From Labia minor (lineage: Eukaryota; Arthropoda; Insecta; Dermaptera; Spongiphoridae): a stretch of DNA of 64,000 nt. Numbering within the stretch: position 1 is the first letter of the stretch; every line of letters begins with the position of its first letter. The notes beneath the pieces were generated by a model. That model did no database searches. It was not told the origin of the DNA and saw only the letters and a program-made list of their open reading frames with translations. The stretch covers positions 9,574,491 to 9,638,490 of the forward strand of contig OY720345.1 of assembly GCA_963082975.1 (NCBI GenBank). Reading direction: 5' to 3'. Below, one piece after another: positions 35,443 to 46,164 of the stretch. Both the position numbers and the translations under genes were made by a program.

Positions 35443-35890
35443 TAAGCTGGAGGGTCTCCATTCGACTATCTCGCAATTTGAATTGGATTAAATAACATAA
35501 TATATTATATTTATATTAAAGCTAATTAATAATAAATTATAAATTAAAATTAATAAATAATATTTATTAAACAAGCGGTGCTTGGCTCTTTGTTGATGAC
35601 ATCAACATCACGTGTTGGCGCGTGAGATTTGCAGTGTTAAAAAATTACTTTTGGTACTTTCAGTGATTCATTCATGCTGAAATTTTTAATCATATGAAAA
35701 ACTATACAAACATATATCTTTATTTTTACGGTCACTTTAGAGGAAAAAAAAATCAAAACGTTGTAGGTAATGACTCTCTTACGGGTGAGCTACATTTCTC
35801 AAAAGTTGATAAAAAACTACGAATTTTGAATAATGCCCGTATACCAAATTTCATGATTCTAGCACAAACCGTTTTAGCGTAATCTTGTCT

Positions 35891-35921
<31 letters not shown>

Positions 35922-36149
35922 GACATTTTTCTTAATTAATTATAAATTAAAATTAATAAATAATATTTATTAAATCACCACAAGTTTGGCTCTTTGTTGA
36001 TGGCACCTCGTCACGTATTGGCGCGTGATTTGTAGATATTTTTCTCAACCTTAGTGAAAATCATTCAGGAACCTTCAAAACGTATAAAAACATCAAAATC
36101 TCAACATCGAATTTTTTCGTGATCGCAATACTATCTCTGGCGAGATAGT
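35443..36149 (-). mobile_element. HLE-A copy 10 with internal duplication
   Basis: Longer than usual because about 100 bp of the 3' half ('ttaattataaattaaaatt' to 'gcgtgatttgtag') is repeated at 35933-36033, just beside the CA microsatellite. The end ACTATCTCTGGCGAGATAGT at 36130-36149 is intact. Confidence 0.87.
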
Positions 36150-37109
36150 AAAAAATCAAATAAAGAATTTTCATGAATGAATTAGAAAAATATGTTCGTG
36201 ACTTTAGCAATTTCTATTGAACTATTCAATCGAGAGGATTAAGCCCCTTTATTACCCCATTCGCCACCTGGTCCTCACGTAATCCATAATTTGGTTATAA
36301 TCTAATAACTATAATAAATATTTACTAATATTTTATAAGACTTTCCTTTTATTCCATTTTTATATAAAAATATATATTATTCGTAATTTTACTTTACATA
36401 AATTAATGTCTTTTCTGAATCATTATCATTACAAACTCTTTTCTTATATTTAAAAAAAAAATAAAATAAAATAAAATTAAGAGTATTATAACAAATTAGT
36501 TGTAACAACTTTACTTTTTATTTTTTTTTTAACTGAATCCCTCTTTTTTCCCCGTCTGGCTTTTTGAACATCTTAACAAAACACAACACCTATCAATCAG
36601 GTTGGATAGTGGTGTTTTATGTACTTAGAAGAACAAATAATCAAATATAAAATAAATAATAATTAATAAATAAGTTGATTAAGTCATTATTTGAAAAGTC
36701 CTCGTTTGCCTACCTGTTGTACAGGTTCATTAGTTGCTAGTTGGCATCAAACAAAAAAATAATTAAGAATAGAGACAAAAAAATAAATAAAATTAAAATA
36801 AAAAAATAAAGATGATATTCTGTAAAAGAATAGAGAATTGAAATTGTTTTGGAATTGAATGCATTTTTAAAAAAACCTAAAAATACAAATGATATTTATT
36901 TTTAACATCTCACATTTGCAGAAATTCAGTATCAATAAAAGATTTCTCAATAATAAATTTCATTTAACAAAACTTTACTAGAATTCAAATAATATTCAAT
37001 TCAAGTAATTTTTGATTAAACATTTTAAAAGATGCCGTAAATAACTTTCTAGTTTATGAAATAAAAATAATTAAAGTATGCATATAAATCAATTAACATT
37101 CAATTTATT
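36150..37109. other. AT-rich non-coding DNA
   Basis: Two moderately complex patches (36225-36295 and 36535-36740), with no recognisable domain or long frame. Confidence 0.45.
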
Positions 37110-37470
37110 CATTTGTCCACTAATTTTCTGTGGGGTGTGGGGTCAGTTTGATTTGAATATTTGAAAATTAAAAAATTAATTAATTAAAAAATTATTTTCA
37201 TATATCCAAACCGTACCGAAAAAAAAAACGAAAATTAGTGAATAAGTAAATAATTAGTGAATTAGGTAATAAAACATTACTTAATGGCTGTACATTTCGA
37301 CATTCATAATCAGCTAATCTGTCAAACTTTAATAATTTTTATCTCGTAAACTAGAAGAGTCTGAGAAATATTGCATAAAGATAGTTTCTTTAGAATTAAA
37401 AAAGGAATCCACTGGCAAAGTTTCATTCAAATCCCTGAAGCTTCCTCTTTTGTAAACAATTACCATAATT
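37110..37470. mobile_element. LIR element fragment (one arm and part of the centre)
   Basis: Sequence at 37320-37465 matches the arms at 28.6 and 39.5 kb ('tttttatctcgtaaactagaag', 'aaaaggaatccactggcaaag'). The part before it resembles the centre of the 39.2-kb element ('ccactaattttctgt', 'catatatccaaaccg'). The opposite arm was not found. Confidence 0.65.
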
Positions 37471-38690
37471 TAATAAAAAAAATTTAGGAATTAAGACAAT
37501 TTGTATCAATTTGTTTCATTAATCTATTTTAATTATAAAACGACCTCTAATGTTATTTTTTATTATAATGGTTTACAGTTGAACAAAGCAAAATTTTTCA
37601 ACCAAATCCTGAACTCGTTTGGAACTTGGTCTACTAACAATCTTTTATATTTTATTTATGAAATTTATAATATACCATATAATATACTATAAATCCTATT
37701 ATAATGCTACTTTATTATTAGAAGATTATTTTAAATTTTCTATAGTCTATCAAAAAAAAACAATTTGATATTGTTTTTAAGCAAGAGAGAGAGAGAGAGA
37801 TTATAAAGGCTTAAAAAATAATGATTGGGTTTCAAACGATTCAATATATTTTTTCGATTTTTATCTACCAATCGTATCTGATTCAATAGTTTGCAAGCCT
37901 TGAGGGTGGGGGGTGGGGGGCAACCAGGGACGTACAGTACAATTGCTGTTATTAGATCAATCAATTCATATAATATTCAACCTTTTTGGGTGGTCTTTTA
38001 ATTTAACATTCTATTAAATATGAAAATTAAACGGTAAATTTTACACCCACTCAATTTACTTCTATCTCCCCTTCCCCCCCCCTCCCACACTCATTTTACA
38101 TTTATCTTCTCTCCTTCTACCACTTCTCAATTTATCTATGGCTATTAATAATATAACAACATCATTTAATGAACCCGGATTCTATTTCATTGCGTGATTC
38201 AACAAAAAAAATTCGATTGAAAATGAATGATAAGTCTATCAAAAAAAAAAAAATAATAATAATAATAATAATAAATAAATAAATAAATAGAATAATTATA
38301 TTGAATGTAACTAAAAAGATTAAAAAAAATTGTTTTGGTATTTTTTTTATTATTTATTTTAATTATATTTTTAATTAATATATAATATTGTTATAAATTG
38401 TATATCATAATTAATTAAATATAAAATTATAAATTAATTTTATTTTATTATTCAATTTAATTATATATATATATATATATATAATAATTTATGAAATTGA
38501 CATTTTCATATTTGAACACACACGTTAAATTGATTTTAATCAAATTATAAAAAGTGTGTTGTTATAATCCAGGTACAATTTATATACAACTTTTTGAATC
38601 GAAAAATATAATAACCAAATCTTAAAGTTGATTATATATATATAATATGAATCTATGATCTGATAAAAGAATATAATAATTAGAAGTAGT

Positions 38691-38746
<56 letters not shown>

Positions 38747-39189
38747 AAACAAAAAAAAGTGAAATCAGGTGTAAAATATCCAAATTTTTTACATTTTCTA
38801 AATAGCAATATAATTATTTTCTTATCTTTCTATATAATCTATATATATTATATTAATATAGCAATGAAAAGTAAAAAAATATAAAATAAAATAAAAATGA
38901 CATAAGCAAAAATATATTTGTTGAATAAATTTCAAAGCATAACCAATTGATTTTGTTTTTATTATGAACTCTTTTCTTTTAGATATCCTGGTGTAAAAAT
39001 GACTTAACATTTAATTTATTTATTTTAAAACGGGATATAATAAAAAAAATAACTTAATTAAAAACATAATCGAATTTTTCTTTTTTTTCTGGCGGGGGGG
39101 GGATAGAGCATTAAATTGTTTTAATATAATACTTATAAAAGATAAACTATCTATATAAATTTACATAGATATAAAAATTTTATAAAACA
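37471..39189. other. AT-rich DNA, microsatellites and a G-rich tract
   Basis: Includes GA repeats at 37784-37800, a G-rich tract at 37900-37920, a C-rich tract at 38070-38090, AAT repeats near 38255, AT runs at 38464-38482 and the compound tract at 38693-38746. No gene recognised. Confidence 0.5.
38693..38746. repeat. (TA)n(GA)n compound microsatellite
   Basis: About 14 TA units pass directly into 13 GA units. The same TA-to-GA order is seen at 5433-5467. Confidence 0.92.
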
Positions 39190-39217
39190 TTTAATAATTG
39201 TTTAGTCTATGTATGAT

Positions 39218-39464
39218 AAAAAACCTCTAAACGTCCTACACAAGGACAACGCTTATCAAGTCGGTTAGTATATCGACTAGGTGTCCTATGATCAGTACAA
39301 CCTTTACCTTGATTTTCTTGATCTGAGGCGCTATTTTTTATCAAGTAGCCCGGAGGATGGGTTGACTCCGTCCTATAGACACCAGCTAGAGAAATTCCTT
39401 TGCTAGGGACCACGCGAATGTGAGACAGCGACGCTAGCCTCTCACCCAGTGGCGCCTTGAACCG
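39218..39464 (-). mobile_element. SINE-A copy 3
   Basis: Reverse orientation. It is flanked by ATGTATGAT (39209-39217 and 39465-39473). It has the same order of blocks as the other copies, ending at the head 'ctctcacccagtggcgcc'. It carries the best preserved head of the four copies. The boundary on the head side is uncertain by a few bases, because 'aaccg' there also matches the host element. Confidence 0.85.
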
Positions 39465-39807
39465 ATGTATGATGGATATGGATAAAACTTTACCAGTGGA
39501 TTCTTTTTATGATTCAAAACAAACTTTCCTTAAGCAGTATGTGGCGATCGCTTCTAGTTTACGAGATAAAAATTATTATACTTTGCATTGATATTCTATT
39601 TAGCTAGCATGTTTTATTATTTAACCACAAGAGGGCACCACTAATTTTCTGTTTTTTATAAGTTCGGTTTGGATATAATAAAATATTATTAAATGGATGC
39701 TCATTCATAACTAAATATTTTATCTGTCAAGCTTTAATAATATTTATCTATCAAACTAAGTAGCTACCGCCACATACTTTTTAAGGAAAGATTGTTTGGA
39801 ATCAAAA

Positions 39808-40445
39808 TAAGTTGACCTGTGGCCAGGTCCGAACCGACCGACGGTTTGAAATAAATTAATTTCCAGCTACAGAAACAATTTCAAATAATTTTCATATATC
39901 TATTAATGTAATAAAAAACAGATATGGATACATAAATAATAAATATAAACATTTTTAATTTTATTGTATTTATAATATATATGCAACACCAGGCTGTGAC
40001 GTCATGCATGGCTGGATGACGTCATATAATTTTAAATCAAGAAAAAACTAATAAATATGATTTTTTTCGAGGATAAAACCAATACAAAATGCATGATTCG
40101 TGGTGATATATAAAAAAATCTCCTTTGGTGTGAAAATAACCCTTTCCTTCCTATCGTCGATCGCTAATACTACCACTTCCGGTTTCCGGAATTGCACCAA
40201 AAGTTGATCAATTCATCCCACTGATGCATTAAGTAAATATACCAAATTTCATCAAAATCGGTTGAGCCGTTCAGGCTGTACACATCTATACGGACGGACA
40301 GACGGACGGACGGTCAGACGGACAGACATCATGCTAAAAATACTTTTTTCTGTTTAGAAAATGCATGATTCGTGGAGATATGTAAAAATCTCCACATGTG
40401 AAATTTGGTGTGAAAACAATACCTCCCTTACTATCGTCGGTCGGT
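39808..40445 (-). mobile_element. HLE-B copy, about full length
   Basis: In reverse complement it starts ACCGACCGACGATAGTAAGG after a T-run and carries the GTCC-type microsatellite at 40291-40327. It ends CGTCGGTCGGTTCGGACC, the ACCTG-GCCA-CAGGT hairpin and CAACTTA, followed by T-run. Insertion into the right arm of the LIR element gives an empty-site comparison with the left arm (39497-39520). Confidence 0.92.
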
Positions 40446-40501
40446 AAAAATCAATCCACACACTGGTAGCTTTATCCAAATCTATCATACATCGGTTAGT
40501 T

Positions 40502-40764
40502 CAGAGGTTCCCATTATTTCTGGTTTGAGGCTAAATAAATTTTCCGAGGCTCCCTTAATACATTAAATTTTTAAATAAATTTTTTACTTTCCTGAAAAAT
40601 AGGAAAACTTTCCTTTTTTAAAAGCGATTACCCATTTAACAGCAAAAAATTAAAAAACTTACAAGATTGTTGGCGCAAAATTTCAAGAATTGGAAAATTT
40701 AATTGAATTGAATATTTCGCGACGCCCTAATGACGTCATCGCGGCTCCCCGGGGAGAATTACTG
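40502..40764. mobile_element. hAT-type element in the LIR arm
   Basis: The left end is CAGAGGTTCCCATTATTT and the right side ends GGCTCCCCGGGGAGAATTACTG. The flanks GGTTAGTT and GGTTATAC agree in their first five bases. The termini are more decayed than in the other hAT copies, so the class is less certain. Confidence 0.6.
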
Positions 40765-40790
40765 GGTTATACTAAACAATTACCAAACTT

Positions 40791-41530
40791 TTAAAAACTA
40801 AAACCAATCCTATAAATTTATTTAATGTTGTAAGTTACTGCACAATGGCTATTAAATTAAAATTCTCATTGCAAACCAAAATCATAATAATGTGTGTATG
40901 TGTGTGTGTGTGAATAAAGTATTAATCTTTGGAAATGATTCAATATTCACTTATCGTTTGTTTTATTGATGTAACATCAAAGATTGAATTGCCTGATTGT
41001 CTATTTCTGCTGTTTCTATCAAGTCACAATTTCAAGTCAATTCTTCTTGAAATAAATCTACCTACACCGACATATAATTTATTAATGAAGTTAAAGATAA
41101 CATTAAAAATAAAGTTTAGCTATTAATATTACTTTCTGGGCTTAGACAAAATAAATATTGCTTGTACTCTTCGATTTCCGAAAATAATAAATGTTCGATG
41201 AATGCCACTAAATTTTCATTATGCATGCCTCATGTGGTAATCAACAGCAATAAAAACAGCATACGTTTAAATCAATATTCAAACTACAAAAGCTTCACTA
41301 ATTTTTCAATAGTTATTTTCTATAGACACTGTCAAAAGTGAAGATAAATATTGTAATGAGAGAATATATATAATATATGTTTACGAAAATTGAAATATAC
41401 CTACAAGTATATTTATAAAATTTATGATTTTATTCATTATGATTACGTTATTTTACCAATCGAGATGAATCAAATATAAGTTCAAAGAATACGTAAATAG
41501 GATAGTTAATAAACACCCCGTATATATATT
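40791..41530. other. AT-rich non-coding DNA
   Basis: A short GTGTG tract at 40891-40911. The 65-residue frame at 40929-41126 has no recognised domain. Confidence 0.45.
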
Positions 41531-42112
41531 TAGTACCTGGTTCACCTAGCCACGGCTAGGTACTTTAACAAATTATTCCTTATGAACTATGAATATTTAA
41601 GATTAAGATTATTATTTAAAATAAATAAACGAGAAAATATATCAAACAATTTCAAATAATTTTTAAAAAAACATAACTTAAAAAAAATAATCATAAAATA
41701 TACAGCCCTTAAATGTAAGTATTAATGCACCGAAAGACAGAAAAGTTATGGCCTGTGGATATAACATAATATATATTACGTAATTGGGTTACAAAATATT
41801 ATTAAAATAAATATTTTGAATTTAAGGAACCACTGTCCGGAGTTGCCCGGCACAATTTTTTTTAATTATTAAAATTCCTATTTTAAAATAAGTAAAAACT
41901 AACTAAGATGATTTTTCCGTGGCTGAAACCAATACAGATCGATTGTTCTTTATAAATATTATCTATAGTATGAATTTCAAAAAAATCCTTCGAGGGGTTT
42001 AATATTTCAAAAATATATACATATATATACATGAAATATATATGTATATATATATATATATATATACATATATATATAATTTTAGCTAGTATAATAAGAT
42101 AAGAAGATATGT
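41531..42112 (-). repeat. R4 repeat copy 4
   Basis: In reverse complement it begins TTATCTTATTATACTAGCTAAAATT and a long AT tract. It then carries 'aaccaatacag', 'gatcgattg' and 'gcccttaaatg' blocks. It ends with ACCTAGCCGTGGCTAGGT, a perfect inverted repeat of eight bases on each side of GT, and GAACCAGGTACTA. Confidence 0.7.
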
Positions 42113-43307
42113 TTAAAAAAAAATAATATACAAATTTAAATTTAAAAAAAAAATAATGAAAATCGTAGAATAAGAATATTTGATGTAGTGTTGGAATAGC
42201 AAAAGATAGAGATATAAAGATAGGACAGGTGTCTTTTATAAATTCTAGAAATGGATTAACAGTGAATGAATGCTTCCATGGAGAATGCGTGTTTCCCGTT
42301 CACCATTGGTACAGTCACGTTTCTGACCCGATTGAACCCAACTCCTCCTCTCTCTCTTTCTCTCTCTCTTCGACGCCCCCCCCTACCCCCAAACCCCAAC
42401 TATCTCTCGGTCTACTGCCCACCAACCCTTGACACTTTGCATTTCGTTAAAACAAAAGAAAATTTTATTATTATTATTATTATTATTTTAACTAGAAAAT
42501 TATCTTATTTTGATTTATTACTTCTTGTACTAAGTTAGTACTATTGTTTAATAAATAAAATAAAATATTGAAATAATGTGTCATAATTCTTTACACATCC
42601 ATAATTTTTTTTTTTAATTATATTTTTTAAATATTAGTGTGTATAATATAATTTTAATAAAAAAAAAATTAAAAAGTTTTACTTTAAATATAATAAAAAA
42701 AAAAAAATGTTTTAAAAATCAAAAAAATTGAATTTCTCAATGAGAAACTTTAATAAATAATTTTGTAAAATAAAATGTGTTAAATCAAAAAATTAAATTG
42801 TTTTTTTTTTTTTTTTTTTTAAACTTTACATTAAAAAGATTTCATCTTTTATTATATATAGGTAAATAATTATTATAATTATTATATGAAAATGATAATA
42901 AACGTGAAATTCCACCTATAATTATTTTAAATTAATTTAACAAACATAAATTTTCAAATATAAAATAATATTTGTGTGAGTTAAATATATTTAAACATTT
43001 ATTCATATAAAATAATCAATTTATCAAATCACGTTTATAAGTGTTGGGTAAATTTTTTTTTTTTTTATTATAACTATTGACGCGAACAATTTTACGGTTC
43101 AAAGTAAATTTATGTCAAAGTTTGACAGTTTGAATTTAATATTCAAATTTGAAAGATTGGTTTATCAAATTCCATTAATTAATTTATTTATTTATTTAAA
43201 TTTATTTAAATAGAGTCAAGAGATGTTCATATTAATATAAATTTAAATATATGCATAATATAAAAATATTCTAAAAATTATATTCAAGTATCTTCTTATA
43301 TATATTA

Positions 43308-43311
<4 letters not shown>
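42113..43311. other. AT-rich DNA with a pyrimidine-rich island
   Basis: The stretch 42230-42445 is C/T-rich (CTCT runs, C-runs near 42376) and GC-richer than its surroundings. Frames over it (for example 42266-42538) are Ser/Pro/Leu-rich with no known domain. The rest is A/T runs, including 20-odd T near 42800. Confidence 0.45.

Positions 43312-43357
<46 letters not shown>
43312..43357. repeat. (AT)n microsatellite
   Basis: About 46 bp of alternating TA directly abuts the next hAT element. Confidence 0.92.
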
Positions 43358-43362
<5 letters not shown>

Positions 43363-43605
43363 CAGTGATTCTCAACCTTGTTTTTACCGCGGCACACTTT
43401 TAACGGTTTAAAAATTTGGCGGCACATAAAGAAAAAAATTGAAAAAAGTCGAAAATGTTTAAGAGCCTGATCACAAAAACATATTTTTTTAGAACCATAT
43501 TGAAAAAATTAAAAAAAAGTCAGAAATGTTTAAGAGCCTCTTTACATTTGTAAAATTTGGCGACACATTTTGAAAATCTCGAGGCACAGTGGTTGAGAAT
43601 CACTG
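43363..43605. mobile_element. hAT-type element (CAGTGATTCTCAACC family) copy 3
   Basis: The perfect 15-bp inverted repeat CAGTGATTCTCAACC is present at both ends. The flanks ATAAAAAT and ATATAGAT agree at six of eight. The internal module is present twice. It is close in length and content to 23475-23719. Confidence 0.9.
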
Positions 43606-44836
43606 ATATAGATAGATAGATAGATAAATAAATGAGATTATTTAAATGAACCAAAAGAAGACTTAAATTAGAGAATAACTATAAAATATCAAAGTCAAAA
43701 TAATATAAAATAAATTAGTAAATTGAAATTGTCTTCAAAATCATGACTTCTTGGGGGTTTCTTTACTGTCCTTTAGTACGTGTCTAATTAATTCTTATTC
43801 ACTGCCAATTTGTCTTAAATTGCTGTCCAACTCGTTGGTCCTCACTCAAATGAATTTCTTATCAATCTTTCTTGATCCCTTCCAAGTTCATTGATAATCT
43901 CATCTTCTCAATTCAACTGAAACCTCAACTTATTTAAAGTTTTATCTTCTAAATACAATGATATGATTTTGTTAATAAAATTAATAAAGGAATTTTATTG
44001 TATTGATTGTGTGTGATTGTCTTTATACTATATCCTACAATATGATGATACATCATGAAAATTGTTATCCTTTTTAAAAAAATTATTTATGCAATTTTGG
44101 AGATAAAAATATTAGAAAATAGAAAAAAGAATTAAATCTTAAAAAAAAACATTTTTATTAATGAATAGCTATTATTTTGATTTTTTTAAATCAAAATTTC
44201 AAAGTATTTTATAAAAAGATTTAACTATATATAAACGAGTAACTTCAAGTAAAGTTATTTACAATTGTATTATATTTTTTTTTTAAATTAACAATTTAAA
44301 TCTAACCATGCATTTATTTATTGAAATTAATGGGAATTTTTAAAATAATTTTATAAAAAAAAGAACAAAATGTTTTGTTTTTTTTCCAAATGAAAATTTT
44401 TTTTATGACCAAACAGTGCAATTGTCATGACCTCTGTGATGTTTGCAAATGAAATAGAGTGTGGCGGATTGGGAATGGAATGTAATATTAAAAAAAAAAC
44501 AAAATGAAAAAGAGAAGGAGGAGTGGATGAATATCGTTGAAATGTTCAATTCACGATTCGTGTTATACGCAACCTTAACCCTAACTAAGATATCCTTCAC
44601 GAAGGGAAAATGTCCATGGAGGCGGTTCCCCAAATCTCATATCCCCACCCCTCAAACATCACGTTTTTATTATAGATAAATTTTATATATATAAGTACGT
44701 AAAACAGATGCTAAATTATTCGTATCTTTTCTATTCAATTTCAAATATTACATATAAAAAATAACAATTATTGCATATAAAAATATAAATCTTATTAGAA
44801 TATACAATAAAGAGTTGTTTTTGTATGGGTAATACA
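43606..44836. other. AT-rich DNA with a single-copy patch
   Basis: A GATA microsatellite at about 43610-43630. A more complex stretch at 44400-44670 has frames on both strands (72-76 codons) without recognisable domains. It contains one CTTAACCCTAAC word that is too short to be telomeric. Confidence 0.45.
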
Positions 44837-44912
44837 TAGGGTGACCAAACGTCCCGTTTTTAGGTGCTCTGTCCCGACGTCCCGAAAAATGTCTTCGGGA
44901 CAGCCTATTCAA
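44837..44912 (+). mobile_element. hAT-type element, TAGGGTGACCA family, left end only
   Basis: Starts TAGGGTGACCAAACGTCCCG and shares the deletion subtype of the 4.4-kb copy. It continues to the 'cgggacagcctattc' block, then stops matching. Confidence 0.75.
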
Positions 44913-45214
44913 TTTCAATTTAGTAGTATTTTAGAATATTGTAAAAAAAATTAAAATAATAATATTAAATTTAATCTTATAAAACATTTATACTCAAAGA
45001 ATTAATATTAATTCAAATATTATAACATTTTTTTTTTTGAATTTTTTTAGAATATTTTTTTACAAAAATACTTTATTTATTAGAATAAAATATTGTACAA
45101 AACATAATTTTTTTAAGAAAAATATCCAAACAAAGAACACAAATTTTAATTAAATATAAATATAATAAATAATATATAACATTGTTATAATGAAAATATA
45201 TAATATAGTAATGT
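44913..45214. other. AT-rich non-coding DNA
   Basis: Only A/T-rich simple sequence. Confidence 0.5.
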
Positions 45215-45225
45215 AGTAAAAATAA

Positions 45226-45485
45226 AGGAGGCAGCTAGCCGAGAGTGTAGCATAGCAATTTTCTACACATAGAAGTCGGCGTTCGATTCCACTAAAAACA
45301 AATTTTTCTAATAAAATTCAATTTAACATCAGCTGCCTCCGGCTCCAAGAACTGTCAGTTCCTGGTTCTATACATGCGGAAGGCAACGGGAAACTACCGC
45401 ATTAACATTCCCAAAAAAAATCATCATGGCTGGGCAGCTTCTAATGATGATTTCCAAACTCCGAAATGGAGACGGCACCTTAAGA
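45226..45485 (+). mobile_element. SINE-B, tRNA-derived
   Basis: It is flanked by a perfect 11-bp duplication AGTAAAAATAA (45215-45225 and 45486-45496). The head has an A-box-like TAGCCGAGAGTG and a near-perfect B-box CGTTCGATTCC about 45 bp later, as in tRNA-derived Pol III SINEs. The body contains 'ggaaggcaacgggaaacta' and 'tcatcatggctgggcagc'. There is no relation to SINE-A. The sharp duplication suggests a fairly recent insertion. Confidence 0.92.
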
Positions 45486-45496
45486 AGTAAAAATAA

Positions 45497-45838
45497 GAAT
45501 TATTAATAATTGGGACAATTTGAGATTTATATAAAAATTAAAATTTTGTTAAGGTGAAAAACTTGACAAAATGTAGTATGTATATATGGTCCCTAATATT
45601 TTCAGGGACTTTAAAGAATAATAATAATAATAATATTCAATTAAGTAAGATCTTTAATTTAAGTTGAAATCAGATATTATGATAAATTTAATTATCCGTT
45701 TTTGAATCTTGAAATTTATTTTAAATATTGATTTTAATTGATTTCAATTAAATACCAAAATTAATTAAATAATTTTTAAGGAGGTAATTACTTGATTAAA
45801 AAACTCGATTAGTTGAACATTGAATTGCTATAGTTTTT
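45497..45838. other. AT-rich non-coding DNA
   Basis: An AAT run near 45619-45634. Nothing else. Confidence 0.5.
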
Positions 45839-45846
45839 GTCTAGAG

Positions 45847-46156
45847 CAGTGGTTCCCAAACTTATTTGGCCAAGCACGACCCTTTCCAGAAAAAAATTTA
45901 CTCAGCTTCCCCTTGGAAATTAACATTTTTTAATTTTAATAACAACTAAACAGAAAGATAAATAATAAATAATTATAAAATATTATAAATAAAGGTGTAA
46001 ATTAGAAACATGGAATTTATATAACTATTTATTGATTTTAGAATAAAAAAGTAATATACAAGTAATTGTCCCTAAATACACCTGTGGCCATTACCGCCCC
46101 CCTGAATCGCTCCAGCGCCCATGAGGGGGCGGTAGCGCCCACTTTGGGAATCACTG
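45847..46156. mobile_element. hAT-type element (CAGTGGTTCCCAAA ends)
   Basis: Ends CAGTGGTTCCCAAA and, inverted, CAGTGATTCCCAAA (one mismatch). The perfect 8-bp duplication GTCTAGAG flanks it (45839-45846 and 46157-46164). It is 310 bp and non-coding, with a GC-rich right part ('ccgcccccctgaatcgc'). Confidence 0.93.
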
Positions 46157-46164
46157 GTCTAGAG

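Larger units (their letters stand above)
39190..40790. mobile_element. LIR element copy 3, disrupted by three later insertions
   Basis: The left arm (39195-39217 and 39465-39600) and the right arm (39720-39807, 40446-40501 and 40765-40785) are inverted copies. Examples are 'gatgtatgat' near 39464 and 'atcatacatc' near 40485, and 'aagcagtatgtggcgatcg' against 'accgccacatactt'. A SINE-A sits in the left arm; an HLE-B and a hAT element sit in the right arm. The outer limits, given by 'taattgtttagt' and its inverse 'actaaacaatta', are approximate. Confidence 0.75.

Noticed and set aside
34756-35882. Two similar 62-residue frames (34756-34944 and 35694-35882) that look like paralogous small proteins
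   Set aside because: Both are the same segment of HLE-A read on the plus strand; frames in other copies are broken at random.
37900-37920. G-quadruplex-like tract in a regulatory element
   Set aside because: Isolated G-runs occur several times here, mostly inside or near mobile elements; there is no gene nearby to support a role.
44560-44590. CTTAACCCTAAC, telomere-like word
   Set aside because: A single partial occurrence, not a tandem array.
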